Part shown: piece by piece, positions 22,466 to 35,096 of the stretch
How the letters are laid out: each line of letters begins with the position of its first letter
Position numbering within the stretch: the first letter of the stretch is position 1
Assembly (NCBI GenBank): GCA_904063045.1
Contig: CAJFCJ010000001.1
Span: 1,123,501 to 1,187,500 of the forward strand
DNA: 64,000 bases
Reading direction: 5' to 3'
Origin: Dimorphilus gyrociliatus
Lineage: Eukaryota; Annelida; Polychaeta; Dinophilidae
The notes under the pieces: generated by a model
The model's database searches: none
What the model was told of the DNA's origin: nothing
The model's input: the letters and a program-made list of their open reading frames with translations, nothing else
Translations under genes and position numbers: made by a program

Positions 22466-24235
22466 ATGCCATTTAAAAGAATATCAGAAACAGAGGCAAA
22501 AAATGTTGATCCAGGCCACTTTTTACAATCAACCCTTCTTTGGACTCAAAAACCTCATGTTGTAAACAGACGATTATTAGCTGCAGTTCAAAAGTTTACG
22601 CACGTGCAATCCTTTCCTAATAATTGGCCTGAGCTGATTTTACCCACACATTTACAGTTTGCTAATAATGTGAAGAGACTGTTAGAGAATGGGGAAGATT
22701 TCAGTAAAGATATTTTCAGTTGTCTAACCGATTCTAAGGAATTAGAAAGTGAGCAGACCAACGTTACAATTTATCTCCGTTATTCTATGATAAAAAATCC
22801 TATTAAGACGTTTGCTGTATATGATGCTGTATTTAACGATGACGTCAATAATATATCTCTAACAGCAGTTCTAGTGAAAGAAGACGTCAATCATAAATTA
22901 GAAGTAGAAAACGGACCTATTTTCTATATTAAATATAATGTTAAAGACAATATGCAATTGTTTATTAATGATGATGATGCTAATTTAACAACGAATGACG
23001 TGTATAATTCATTCTGGTTGGAAAGCGTTCTATTAAAGAAAGTTAGGAATTGGAGCGATATTAAAGATTTGAATCTTAATCAAACGTCGCTCAGAGAGGT
23101 AGATATACCTTTCTATAATGAAATTTATCAAAGACTCAAGCAAGAGTATGGTTTGCCATTAGCAAAAACATGGACAGAATGTACTGATCCCCAAAAGTTT
23201 GTTTTTGAAGATGTGGCTATTGCTGCTTATTTAATCTGCCTTTGGAAGGCAGATAAGGCTAATAAATTTGTTGATCTTGGCTGTGGTAATGGTTTATTAG
23301 TATATATCTTGAATTCAGAGGGATATGATGGTTATGGGATCGATTTACAGTCGCGAAATATTTGGAATCGATTCCGACCTAAAGCCGACTTGAGAGAATA
23401 TGCAATGGAGCCGTCCACCGAAATATTTATGGACGCAAATTGGATTATTGGCAATCACAGTGATGAATTAACGCCTTGGATTCCCGTAATTGCTTCTAGA
23501 TCAAAATGCTCATTTTTTCTTTTACCCTGTTGCGCATTTGATTTCTTTTCAAGATTCCAAAGAAAAGGGAGGGAAAGAGAAAGTGTTTATGAGGAGTATA
23601 CAAAATATCTTATAAATTTATCGACAGCCAGCGGTTTCGAGGCCAAAGTAGACGTCTTGAGGATTCCGTCAACCAAGAGAACTTGCTTAATCGGTCGAAA
23701 ATGTACTTCGATGGATTATTCTGCAATTTCTGTAAAAATTGATAATTTTATAGAAAGTAGAAGAAAACTATCAAATGAAAAAGAATTTACAGCTCGCAAA
23801 GAAGTGAAACGTCCGATTTTGGAGAAAGAAACCAAAGAGTCAATCGCAATGACAATATTTAATAAATTACTGGAAATTGAACCTGCAAACTATGTTGACT
23901 TTCCATCAAAACAAAATTGGATTTGCGGAGGAGAATTAGATTTGAAAGATTGCGCCAGTTTATTTGATACGGACCAATTGAACAAATTAAAAAGTCAAGG
24001 TGGGGGTTTAGCGAGCGTACTTAAAGGTTTTACTCAAATATTTAGTATAATTAAGGGAAAAGTTCGCTTAAAGTTGCCTACAAACTGCAATCATAACGAA
24101 GACAAACGGAAAAGAAAAAAGGTCGAAATAAAAAAAAAACTTTGTTGGTTTCATTGTCATCATCCCAATAATTGTCCTTTGAAGACAGAAGATTGCCCTT
24201 ATGCTCATGGTTCTCATGACTTATTAAACAAATAA
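22466..24235 (+). CDS. TRMT44: tRNA (uracil-O(2)-)-methyltransferase, Um44
   Basis: A single exon of 589 residues, a typical length for TRMT44/METTL19. The N-terminal third is a family-specific region. The SAM-binding motif VDLGCGNGLLVYIL starts near residue 269 and is followed by GYDGYGIDLQSRNIW. FLLPCCAFDFF, about residue 352, is the strongly conserved TRM44 active-region motif. The C-terminus has a CCCH zinc finger (CX5CX5CX3H type: CWFHCHHPNNCPLKTEDCPY, then AHG), which vertebrate TRMT44 also carries. The enzyme 2'-O-methylates U44 in the variable loop of tRNA-Ser in the cytoplasm. Its 3' end converges on KTI12 with 132 bases between stops. It is intronless, unlike most neighbours. Confidence 0.95.
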   Translation: MPFKRISETEAKNVDPGHFLQSTLLWTQKPHVVNRRLLAAVQKFTHVQSFPNNWPELILPTHLQFANNVKRLLENGEDFSKDIFSCLTDSKELESEQTNVTIYLRYSMIKNPIKTFAVYDAVFNDDVNNISLTAVLVKEDVNHKLEVENGPIFYIKYNVKDNMQLFINDDDANLTTNDVYNSFWLESVLLKKVRNWSDIKDLNLNQTSLREVDIPFYNEIYQRLKQEYGLPLAKTWTECTDPQKFVFEDVAIAAYLICLWKADKANKFVDLGCGNGLLVYILNSEGYDGYGIDLQSRNIWNRFRPKADLREYAMEPSTEIFMDANWIIGNHSDELTPWIPVIASRSKCSFFLLPCCAFDFFSRFQRKGRERESVYEEYTKYLINLSTASGFEAKVDVLRIPSTKRTCLIGRKCTSMDYSAISVKIDNFIESRRKLSNEKEFTARKEVKRPILEKETKESIAMTIFNKLLEIEPANYVDFPSKQNWICGGELDLKDCASLFDTDQLNKLKSQGGGLASVLKGFTQIFSIIKGKVRLKLPTNCNHNEDKRKRKKVEIKKKLCWFHCHHPNNCPLKTEDCPYAHGSHDLLNK

Positions 24236-24367
24236 AATACACTTTGTATTTGTTTGATAAAAAAAAAAGAAAATATATGATATTTTTTTATGTTTTTTTT
24301 CTATAATTTTAATTTGGTTTCGCCGTTTTTAACCCCGTAGTCAGATAAAAACCAAATTTTTTCAACC

Positions 24368-25189
24368 TCAGTCAATCTTGTTTATAAAGTGTACAAACAT
24401 TGTTGGAATCTTATCTATATCGATAGGATGAGTTTTGGTAAAAGAGATATACTGCCTTCGTTTTCTTTGAAGTTCTGCTAATGTAAAGTGTTTAGTTAGA
24501 TGAACTTTATCTCTCGCATTCTTTATGGTAACATAATCTCCGATGACTGAAGTTTTTTGAGCATCAATAATTGCGCTTACAATACGCTGGGTGATACCAT
24601 CCAGTTCTTGCATAAAATTTCCATCTGAGAGTGGTTGGGATTGTGTTGACATATTCGCTGGAGGTGGTTTTCGAACGTATAAAGCTTCAAAAATTTCCTC
24701 AACGGGAACCTTCTCTTCTGACGGTATAGTTATCAATGGAGAATCCCAACGATTCATTGAATCGGGGCATTCATACCTTTGAACCAGACCGTCAAAGATA
24801 GACTCCTCATATTTCTCATCTTCCTGGCGTTGAGAGTTCCACTCTCTCGACTTATCGATACTTGTTGCGACGTGTATAACGCATTGAGGTGTCTGACAAG
24901 ATTTGGTTACGCAAAATAGTTCATATCGATACCCTTTTATGTAATTTAATGAGTCCAAAATAACTAAGCAATCTTTAGATAAATGTCTTTGCACAAACGA
25001 TTTCAGATTACCCCTAACCTCTTTTTCTTGATGCGAATTAGAGTACACAGCATTCTTTTTTATTTTTAATTGATCATCACCGAAGAGCTTGACATTCTTT
25101 TGTTTATCTTCAGTAAAAAACTTCACTAATTCATTGGCGATCTTACTTTTACCACTACTTGGAAAACCGCTTAGAATTATAAGCGGCAT
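24368..25189 (-). CDS. KTI12: KTI12 homologue, Elongator-associated P-loop protein
   Basis: Intronless, 273 residues from the ATG at 25189. An open frame continues 22 codons upstream, but the family begins exactly with MPLIILSGFPSSGKS, so I use the inner ATG. The Walker A loop is GFPSSGKSK. LVILDSLNYIKGYRYELFC is the KTI12/PSTK-type motif with the Walker B region, and QRYECPDSMNRWDSPLITI matches the conserved middle block. The C-terminal block (LHLTKHFTLAELQRKRRQYI-type) ends in FVHFIN. By family knowledge KTI12 binds tRNA and regulates Elongator, which modifies wobble uridine U34. It lies downstream of POLR3B on the same strand, 235 bases from that stop codon, and converges with TRMT44. The length is somewhat below the ~350 of vertebrates. 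Confidence 0.9.
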   Translation of the reverse strand: MPLIILSGFPSSGKSKIANELVKFFTEDKQKNVKLFGDDQLKIKKNAVYSNSHQEKEVRGNLKSFVQRHLSKDCLVILDSLNYIKGYRYELFCVTKSCQTPQCVIHVATSIDKSREWNSQRQEDEKYEESIFDGLVQRYECPDSMNRWDSPLITIPSEEKVPVEEIFEALYVRKPPPANMSTQSQPLSDGNFMQELDGITQRIVSAIIDAQKTSVIGDYVTIKNARDKVHLTKHFTLAELQRKRRQYISFTKTHPIDIDKIPTMFVHFINKID

Positions 25190-25424
25190 GACTTCCAGTT
25201 GAATACATAAACTGGTATAGAGGTTAACAATGGTTTTCCGCTTCCTGTATAGCATATTCGATTTTCGATCACTGAGAATTCAAAATTGCCAAGGAAATTT
25301 GCAATCATGATCAAAGCGTGCGAATAATGAAATGAACAGCATAAAATAAACGATACACATTAAGTAGTCAGTAAAAGTACACTAACTTAACAATGATGTA
25401 TTTCTTATGGACGAAAAAACAATT

Positions 25425-28400
25425 TTAAGAGTCATTATATTTTTTCAAAGTTAAGCGAGGCACTATATTCATTGATTGTAGTTCTTGAAATAAAAGCTTG
25501 CAAGCATAAGGCATTTTCATCGATGCGACGTAACTCGACGACTTGCACATGTTACACCATCCACTGTAACCTATCAATCCACATTTAGAACAAACATCTA
25601 CTTCAAAAGCATCTGAGGAAATCATCAAACGCTCAAGGAGAAGATTCGAAGCTCCATAACCTATTAAGCAATCTCTTTCCATCTCTCCCAAACGTAATCC
25701 ACCGTCTCGAGATCGCCCTTCGGTTGGCTGTCTTGTAAGAGCAGCTCTTGGTCCGGTAGCTCTGGCATGCATTTTATCAGTAACCATATGCTTCAACTTC
25801 TGATAATATACAGGTCCAAAATATATATAAGCAGATAAAGGCTCCCCAGTCACACCGGATGTTACATAATCTTTTCCTAAGTAATTATAACCATTATCAA
25901 TAAGAGCTTGAGATAATTGTTCGATTTTATCCCCTCCGAAAGCTGTTCCGTATCGAAATTTTCCGTCCAATACTGCTGCCTTGCTTCCCATTAATTCCAG
26001 TAGCTTCCCAACGGTCATACGAGATGGATAGCCGTGTGGATTCATAATCTAATAAAAAATTTTTATCTATATCTGGGAAATTTTAGCTTGAATAAGCATG
26101 TAAAATTACCACGTCTGGGCAGATCCCTGTGTCAGCAAATGGCATATCTTCTTGAGGAACAATCAGGCCACATACCCTGAAAATATCCATTTGTTATACG
26201 CAGAACTCAACCTATTAATACTACTATTAATAAATACCCTTTCTGTCCATGTCTACTACTAAATTTGTCACCCACTTCTGGTGTTCGTGTCTGACGTAAA
26301 TTTAATTTGATAAGGAAGGATTCTTCTTCATTAGAAGATATCATTACTTTATCAATATACGATGGAATTGGACTTCTATATCTATAATATAGCATATTAT
26401 TTAAATAGTGTGAAATTCAGCATTATCAATCATAAAAACGTACGTGACAGGAGTTTTCCGGTATTCTAATTTATCTTGTGAATTTGATCCAGAGAGAGGG
26501 TTGCTTGTTACAGTAGGTGTTTCTTTGTTTACCATCACCTGTCTATTCTCCACCATTTCTCCAGGCATGCAAATACCATCAGTATCCAATGCCTTATGAA
26601 TATCAATAACTTTTCTCGTGGTAGAATCATACATAGGACCTTTTACAATATCACATGTTTGATTTGCATAACGTTTCATAAATATTTTTTGGTTCCTATA
26701 AACTAAACAGCGTCCAAATCCTCGTTCAACAGATGATTTATTTAGAATTAAAGCGTCTTCTATATCATAACCACTGTAGCTCATGACAGCTAGTGTAGCA
26801 TTTTGACCAGCAGGTAACTTGTCAAACTTAATAAGATCAAGTGTCTGTAAAAGCAAATTGATTAGTGTAAAACAAACCTTTTGGTAAAAATTTCTTACCC
26901 TAGACTTTACGAGGGGTGGTTGGGGATAGACTAGGTTATACATAACAGTATCGATTCTATTTCTTTGATTATAAGCAATTGTTCCCATTGCTTGTTTTCC
27001 CATAGCACACTGATATGTATTTCTCGGACTTTGGTTATGATGAGGATAGGGAACCAAACCGACGCAAACGCCTAGAATAGTAAACGGTTCAATCTCTAAG
27101 TGAGTCGTTTCCGTTGTAATCTCATCCTCATAGACCGAAATGAAGCAATCATTTTCTTCATTTACGTCCAAATATTCCACAAGTCCCTCTTTAAGAAAGT
27201 CTTCAAATTCTCGAACACCCTGCACAAGCTCATCAATGTGTTGCTGACGAACTTTAGGCCTTTTGTTTTCCACAATTATATATGGCCGGCAAACGCGACC
27301 TCCATCCGAAGAAATATAAACAGCTCGAAGTTTTAAGTTGGTATAAATAGAAACAAATTCGCTTATATAGCCTGCTCTTCTCATTGCTCGAAAAGCTTGA
27401 ACAAGACGCTCATAGTGCCTTACAATACCAAGAATATTTCCATTGAGAAAAACAGAATAAACTAGGGGTGAGGAAAAATCACCCGACAATACCATGTTTA
27501 CGTCTTCTACACCAAAGTTCAAAGCTAGTCGAATTATGGGTTCTTCATTCAAGTCTGTTGTTATGTGAGTCATTAGGGCCAAATTTTTTACTAATCCACA
27601 GGCTTCTCCTTCTGGTGTATCGGAAGGGCAAAGCATTCCCCATTGTGATGGCTGTAGTGATCTAGGACCACTTACTTTTCGAGTTTTTTCGAACTGAAAG
27701 ATTGATATTCTTTCATAAGTGAAAATACATAGCTTAAGCTTACCTGACTAGTAATTCTAGTCATATGACCTAAGGCTGATATATAAGAGAGTCTAGAAAG
27801 AACTTGTGTTACACCAGCTCGTTCCATTTTGAATCTTTTAATTGACCAGTTTCCCTTTTTAAAGAAGATTTTTATTTTTTATAGATGAGAAAAAAAATTT
27901 GATATCTTACTGATGAGATGGCATGTACAAGGCCATTTGTTATTTGATCCTGTCGTATGTGACGAATTATATCAAACTGTGTAGCTCTTTGTTTAGGAAT
28001 AGTCATATCTGCAATTTTCTTCAACTGAAAACGGTTAATATATGATAAAATAAGTAGTCAAAGATTAATTAGCCATAACTTTACTTCAGAATTGAATTTC
28101 TTGAATAAATCTTCAAAGAGCAAACTCAATAGTTGTCCAGCTAATTCTAATCGTTTATTTCCTACGTAGTCCCTATCATCTACAGTTGCTTCGTCGTCAT
28201 ATGCCATAATTAATCTTCTAATCATAAGAGCTGTATAAATAGCTTTCACTTTAAAATTCCAATTTTCAACCTTTAAACAATTTTTAAAAAAACGATAATT
28301 AGTATGATTATAGACGATTTAAATTATATACAGTATATTAGACTTACAGGAACATGTGAGAGGATCAAATCATGTAATGTTTGTCGAGCTTCGTCCACTT

Positions 28401-30101
28401 TGTTGAGAGGAGAATTTCCAAAGCGTTTTTGACGTATTCTATTTCCGATATATGCGAGAGCCTGTTGAAATTATCTTACTTGTTTGTTGTAGATTTTTAT
28501 TATTATTTAAATTACCTGTAACTGTGTGAATATTTTTAGTCTATGGGATTCTTCTATGCAGGGAGCCATAGCAAAAATAATGTTTTTTTCAGTTCCAATC
28601 ATGTGAACTATTTCTTGATCAGATTCTATTCCGTACGCCTTCATCACAATAGCTATCGGAATGTCCTGGTTAAACAACAGGTTAGTTTGTAAGACAAGTA
28701 AACTTCATTGTGGAAACATACCTCAGCAAGAGAATTATGTTTTAAATAAAATCGTGAATCCTTAGTGCTAATAACAGTTTTACTCTTTCGTTCATGAGTT
28801 GAACTAGTCACTGAACAGGTTAACAATCCTTTTCTGTCAACCTCTACTATCATTCGGTTTTTGCTTAATTGTTCTTGAATTAGGATAACTTTTTCTGTCC
28901 CTCGGACAATAAAATATCCTCCGGGATCAATAGGGCATTCATTCAAACGAGCGAGCTCTTCTGATGACTTTCCAGTAAGAACACAATTGGAACATCTCAA
29001 CATTAAAGGCATTCTAAAATGTTTAGTTTGATAATATTAATATTGTTCGTAAACTTGACTAGAGTAAAAAAACCTTCCAATGGGTAAGTTATTACGAATA
29101 ATTCTTTGTTGACCTCTTGTGTATTCTATATCAACAGTTATTGGAGAGGCATAAGTAATATCCCGTAGTCGGCACTATTATATTAGAAGAAATTAGCAAA
29201 AATTACTAGAATAAGGTGTATAAAAATACATACTTCATGAGGGGATATTGGTTTAGATATATTGAAACTTTCTTCTATATCAGGCTTTCCAACATAGATA
29301 TTCAAGTATCTGAGAAAGAGTTAATACATCACATTTTCATAAAAATAAGTAAGAGGTAACTTACTTCAAATAAAACATTTCATCTGCATCGCTTGTAATT
29401 AAGTTATTAGCTTTTAAAATTTTCTTTATCTAGGGTCGTTTTTCAGTTTTATACATTCTTTCGATTTGTCAAAAATAATTACATACCTCTACATTTATAA
29501 AGTAATTGAAAGAATCTATGTGCTGCTTAACTAGTCCCTTAACTTTCAAAAATGAAGGTAAAAGTTTCCATTTGTCCTGAAAAAGCAATATATGTATATT
29601 TTTGTTTGTTTTTTTTGCGTGATTATTGCATCACTCTTGTATAACTTTCAGCATTGAAAGATTCAATCTATAAATAAGACATTATATAGTATTTTGTTAG
29701 CTAGTGTTAGTTATTGCAGTTTGAATTATTAGGAAAAAAATAACATAATAAATATGTCATGCAGTTATTATTAACTTGAGATATTCAATTTCAATATTAT
29801 TTCAGTTCTTGAAAAAGATGACAAAAAGTTCATAAATAGTTTATTTTTATATTAATAGATTTCAACATGGTAAAATCTGTTCAATTTTTGGTATGTAGGA
29901 GCGATACTATACTTTTTATTACACGTTTTTAATTCATTTAAGATAATCAAGATTTTTAAAAAGAGAGAGTGCCTTTGTTGTGGCATTATCGCTCATCTAA
30001 ATATTTATCAGTTTGTATCCTAGAAGATTTACCTCAAGCTTTTTAACCGGTTCGGAAAGCTTGACTTTATCCTTGAGCATAACTTCTTCTAGAGTCTCCA
30101 T
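25425..30101 (-). CDS. POLR3B: RNA polymerase III second-largest subunit (RPC2)
   Basis: Sixteen minus-strand exons: 30101-30033, 29576-29487, 29429-29365, 29309-29234, 29174-29074, 29013-28722, 28665-28516, 28461-28348, 28270-28085, 28024-27911, 27854-27744, 27693-26899, 26844-26444, 26381-26238, 26176-26110 and 26048-25425. The joined frame is 3399 bases, 1132 residues, within one of the human length. Landmarks in order are [19 protein letters not shown], the lobe region with [18 protein letters not shown], the fork region [19 protein letters not shown], the hybrid-binding region [28 protein letters not shown] and [16 protein letters not shown]-terminal zinc ribbon has [16 protein letters not shown]. 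This subunit forms half of the Pol III active cleft that transcribes tRNA, 5S and U6 genes in the nucleus. Intron 1 (456 bp) is unusually long; the other fifteen introns are far shorter. Confidence 0.97.
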
Positions 30102-30606
30102 GGCTAGTTGTTGATGTTACACAACATGTACTTTTAAATATATAGAAGCCATCTGCATGTTCAGAAAAATATACAGAACGTAAACTGTCGTAAATTTTCT
30201 CCAAATTTTATATTTATCAAAAGAATAGGTTTAATTTTTTTTATTAATTCGAAATCTTTATTATCACAAGTTAATTTGGAATTTTAATATTTTTACGAAA
30301 AGGCGCAGTGGGGTGTCACGTCGAAATTAGGATCTCCTTAGAAGAAGTAGTTTTCCTACGATTTTAAAATTAATTTTTTTAGTGAACGAACAAGAAGAGA
30401 TCAAGATGAAACAGACACAGAAACATTCAGCCTGAACACTGCAAATATTTTTTATTGTTTTACTCAGCCACTTTTGGCGTTATACTTTTAGCTTACGACT
30501 TAAGAGTTTGTGACTCATTATTATCTATTGAAGAAAATCATGTGAACATTTGTTCTTAAGAAATCGTTTTGGATTTTTAAGACTTGCGAATATATTTTAA
30601 AGTAAG
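30102..30606. other. Divergent promoter region of POLR3B and ATP7
   Basis: About 0.5 kb between two head-to-head starts, with no coding signal. A short GC-richer patch (AAGGCGCAGTGGGGTGTCACG) lies at 30300-30320. I see no clear TATA box on either side. Confidence 0.5.
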
Positions 30607-33600
30607 ATGGCTAAACAAACAGGTTCAATCCAAGTGATTCGCCAACTTTTTGATTTTCAATCTGAAGATAAAAATCGTACAATTGAAAGATTGGAGCTTT
30701 TAGATTATGTTTCAAAAGCAGTAGTAAGTGCCATGATAATTCAATTTGCTTTGAAAATGTGAAATGTTGTATATACATCTAATTCTGTATCGAAACTTAA
30801 TTTTGGAATGCTTGTACTTTGTTCTCTTGATATAATTTCATCCCAGCTTTGATAGCTATGTCATCACTCATACCTCAGTGTAGAATTCTTTTATTAATCT
30901 TTTAAAATATTTCATATAGCCTCTTAAAAATATTTTTAATTATTTTTCAGCTTGATTTAGATACTTCCATTCTTAGAATATACGGTACAAACAGCCTAAC
31001 TCAGGAAAAAATGGCTTTTGAACTAAGATCGTTAGGTGTAAAGAGTGATGCGGTTGAATTAGAAGATACTCTTTTAAGAGTTCGAGGCATGACGTGCCAA
31101 TCTTGCGTACACGGAATAGAATCAAACATTTCTCAAATGAAAGGTGTCGAAAGTATAAAAGTCAGCTTGGAAGAAGAGTCTGCTTTTGTAAAGTATGATG
31201 TAAGATTTATTTCACCTTTAAATATTCGTAATGCAATTGACGATATGGGCTTCGACTGTTCATTAACAAGACAAACAACAGTTATCGATATCGAAGGAAT
31301 GACATGTAATTCTTGTGTTAAGAATATTGAAAATACCATTTCAAACGCAAAGGGCATTTTGAATATTAAAGTATCACTTGAAAATAAAGAAGGTATTTTT
31401 ACTTTCGATCCAGAATTAACGCACCCCGAAGCTGTAGCCGATGCTATTGATGACATGGGCTTTGACGCATCTGTCAATGTTAAAAAGAGTTTATTACAAA
31501 GTGATAATCAGGATAATAAAGCCTCATGTACTATAAATATAGAAGGTATGACATGTAACTCATGCGTTAAACATATAGAAGGAACAATGAGTGGTGAATT
31601 AGGTGTTAAACTTATAAACGTCAGCTTAATCGATAAAAATGCCGTTGTTACATTCGATCCAAGTAAAACTTCTCCAGCAGAAATTGCTGATAAAATTGAT
31701 GATATGGGATTCGAGGCCTCTGTATTCGGCCAAGAATCAAGTAAGAAATCAAATAACGTTGCTGCTGAATCTGTCAGTATTGAGATGGAGCCATTAGTGA
31801 AAAACAATCATAAAAATAAATATTCTAAATGTATTCTTTCTGTAAGAGGAATGACTTGTAGTTCTTGTGTTTCTGCTATTGAAAAAGGCTTAATGAAAGT
31901 TCTAGGCATAGAAAACGTGCTGGTAGCTTTAATGGCTGAAAGAGCCGAAATAACTTATGATGATGATATCTTAACCCCTAAAGAAATTGAAAATTGTATT
32001 GAAGACTTAGGTTTCGAGGCTTGTGTAACAGAAACAAAATTAGACAATGTAGTAGATTTAAAGGTAATGGAAGAGTTTATAAAATAATTGAATAGTTGAA
32101 TATAATGGTTGATATTACATTTTAACAGATTCAGGGTATGACCTGTTCTTCATGCGTTCATAACATCGAATCAAATTTAAGGAAAAAAATTGGCATCGTA
32201 GATGTTAAAGTATCACTTGCAACTTCCAGCGGAAAAATTACCTATGACCCTTCCAATACGGGACCGCGCACTATTATCGAAATAATTGAAAGCTTAGGCC
32301 ACCCTTGCGAATTATCAACAGACGACAATAAAGGATTAGATGTTAAAGCTCATAGAAAAATAACAAAAAAGTAAGACTACTGTCATATTTTTGAAATTTA
32401 ATAACAATTTTCTTTTTCAAACTTTATTTAGATGGAGAAATTCATTCCTCATTGCTTTGTTTTTCGGTTTACCATGTATGATTCTTATGATTTATTTTAT
32501 GATCGATCGATCTCGAGCAAAAGCAGAAGCCAAAAAGAACAATACAACTCTACCTGTTCATTATGGTTTAGTCGTTCCTGGTTTATCAATAGAAAATCTT
32601 GTGATGTTTTGTTTAGCTACACCAGTTCAAATTTGTGGTGGATGGCAATTTTATATTCATGCTTGGGCAGCTTTAAAGCATAGGACCACTAATATGGATG
32701 TGTTAGTTGTCTTAGCTACAAGTATCGCTTATCTTTATTCCTTTATTGTTGTTCTTGTTGCAATTTGCTTATCCGAACCTTTCTCTCCTAAAACGTTTTT
32801 TGACACACCACCCATGCTCTTCACTTTTATTGGACTTGGAAGATGGTTAGAACATATTGCCAAAGGTAAAACTTCTGAAGCATTGGCCAAACTTATGTCA
32901 CTTCAAGTAGCAGAAGCTATGTTGGTGAAGATGGGACCAAACGGAGACGTTATTAGTGAGTCTATTGTTGATGTAAAATTGATTCAGAGAGGAGATATTC
33001 TTAAAGTTACGCCTGGTACAAAGGTACCAGTGGATGGTCGTGTTGTCGAAGGAAGCTCGTCATGCGATGAAAGTATGATAACAGGAGAAAGTATGCCTGT
33101 CCCCAAAAATCCTGGATCAGATGTCATTGGCGGAAGCTTAAATCAGAATGGAAGTCTTTTTATAAGAGCAACTCATGTTGGTTCGGATAGTGCGCTATCA
33201 CAAATAGTTAGACTCGTTGAAGAGGCTCAGACTTCTAAAGCTCCTATACAAGCACTAGCCGATAGAATTGCTGGACTGTTTGTTCCAATTATCATAGGAT
33301 TATCATCTGTTACTCTAATAGGATGGGTTATTATTGGGTATTATAATACAGATATTATTGATGCGAATCATGAAGAGCGAGATAAGAACCGTCATGAAGT
33401 AATATGGGAACACGCTTTTAGGTTTGCAATTACAGTTTTATGTATCGCGTGCCCCTGTGCTTTAGGTCTTGCCACCCCAACGGCTGTTATGGTTGGCACT
33501 GGTGTTGGTGCAACTAATGGAATACTTATAAAAGGTGGAGAGCCTTTAGAAACAGCCCACAAAGTCAATACTTTTGTTTTTGACAAGACTGGAACACTTA

Positions 33601-35096
33601 CATATGGAACCCCTAGAGTATCGAAAGTCATGATTATCGTCCCTGAAAGTCAATTTTCGTTTATGAAGATTATAGCCATTGTAGGCACAGCGGAATCAAG
33701 CAGTGAACATCCTATAGCATCATCTATCGTTAAATATGCAAAGCAGTTAATCGGATCGGAGACATTAGGAACTCCTAGTGATTTTCAAGCCATACCTGGC
33801 TGTGGTCTCAAATGTAATGTTAGCAAAATTAGTCAATTTCTTGGAAACACTCCAAATCCAACGGATGATGATATAAACTGTGAAGTCACAATTGGAGAAA
33901 CTATTGTCGACAGTATTTGCCTGACAGCTGCAACTCCTGTAGAAGAGAGTGATACTGTTTATTCAGTTTTAATAGGTAATAGGGAGTGGATGAAGCGAAA
34001 TGGCCTTCAAGTAACTGATGAACTTGAAGAATCGATGAAAAAGACAGAAGAAAAAGGTCACACTGCTATTATATGTGCTGTAGATGGTATAATTGTAGGA
34101 ATGATAGGTGTCGCAGATTCTGTGAAGGCAGAGGCTCATTTGGCTATTCATGCTTTAAAACAATTAAATCTAAATGTTATTTTGTTAACTGGTGACAATG
34201 TGAGAACTGCTCAAGCTATTGCTAAACAAGTAGGAATTGACACAGTTTTTGCTGAGGTATTACCGTCTCATAAAGTAGAAAAGATAAGACAACTGCAAGA
34301 TTCACAATTGAAAGTTGCAATGGTTGGTGACGGAGTAAACGATTCGCCAGCATTAGCTCAGGCGGATGTAGGAATTGCTATAGGTACTGGTACGGACGTT
34401 GCTGTCGAGGCTGCTGATATGGTATTAATACGAGTTAGTATTCTTTCATTATGATAATAAAGTGGTGTTTATTAGGATAAAAGACAGTGATTAAAATAAG
34501 TTTTTATTGCAGAATGACTTATTGGATGTCTTTAATGCGATAGAATTATCAAAGAAAACTGTTAGACGAATAAGGATTAATTTTATCGCAGCTACAGTTT
34601 ATAATCTTGTCGGAATACCAATAGCAGCAGGAATATTTCTCCCGATTGGCTTATCCTTACAACCATGGATGGCATCGGCTGCCATGGCCTCTTCATCTCT
34701 TTCCGTCGTCTTCTCTTCGTTATTGCTTAAATTGTAGGACAGTTAAACTATTAGACTGTGCATTATGACTAATAATCATTTTTAATCATTCTTCTTCAGG
34801 TGGAGAAAGAAGAAACGACAAGATTTAATAACTTCAGAATATTTTCATCTTTATGAAAATGATCAGAGCAATGATCGACAAGTTGAATTGCATAGAGGCC
34901 TTTCAGTAAAGTTAATTAACCTATAATTATCGCTTTTACTAACAATTAGAATATATTTTAGAATAATATTAAGCTCAGATCAAGTTCAGCTTCTCCGTCC
35001 AAATTTGGTAAAATAAAAAAGTTCGCATCTTCGCCTACGGATGGTCAATCACTCTTATCTAACGATAATCTAGATCGTGAAATGGATCTACTATAA
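30607..35096 (+). CDS. ATP7: Copper-transporting P1B-type ATPase (ATP7A/B orthologue)
   Basis: Seven exons, 30607-30723, 30951-32063, 32129-32370, 32432-34433, 34513-34733, 34800-34905 and 34962-35096, give 1311 residues. Five heavy-metal-binding domains carry GMTCxSC (GMTCQSC, GMTCNSC twice, GMTCSSC twice), the fifth on its own small exon. An N-terminal segment (~40-75) looks like a sixth domain that has lost CxxC. The ATPase core has the TGES loop ([11 protein letters not shown]), the intramembrane copper motif CPC ([11 protein letters not shown]), phosphorylation site [10 protein letters not shown], the nucleotide-site SEHPIA and [20 protein letters not shown]. Eight membrane segments are expected. 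The tail ends in LREMDLL-type residues (REMDLL), a possible dileucine sorting signal. It pumps Cu(I) into the trans-Golgi or out of the cell. AATAAA follows at 35287. Confidence 0.96.

Noticed and set aside
25190-25255. Upstream start for KTI12 (22 extra codons)
   Set aside because: The family begins at MPLIILSGFPSSGKS, and the extra residues are not typical for it.
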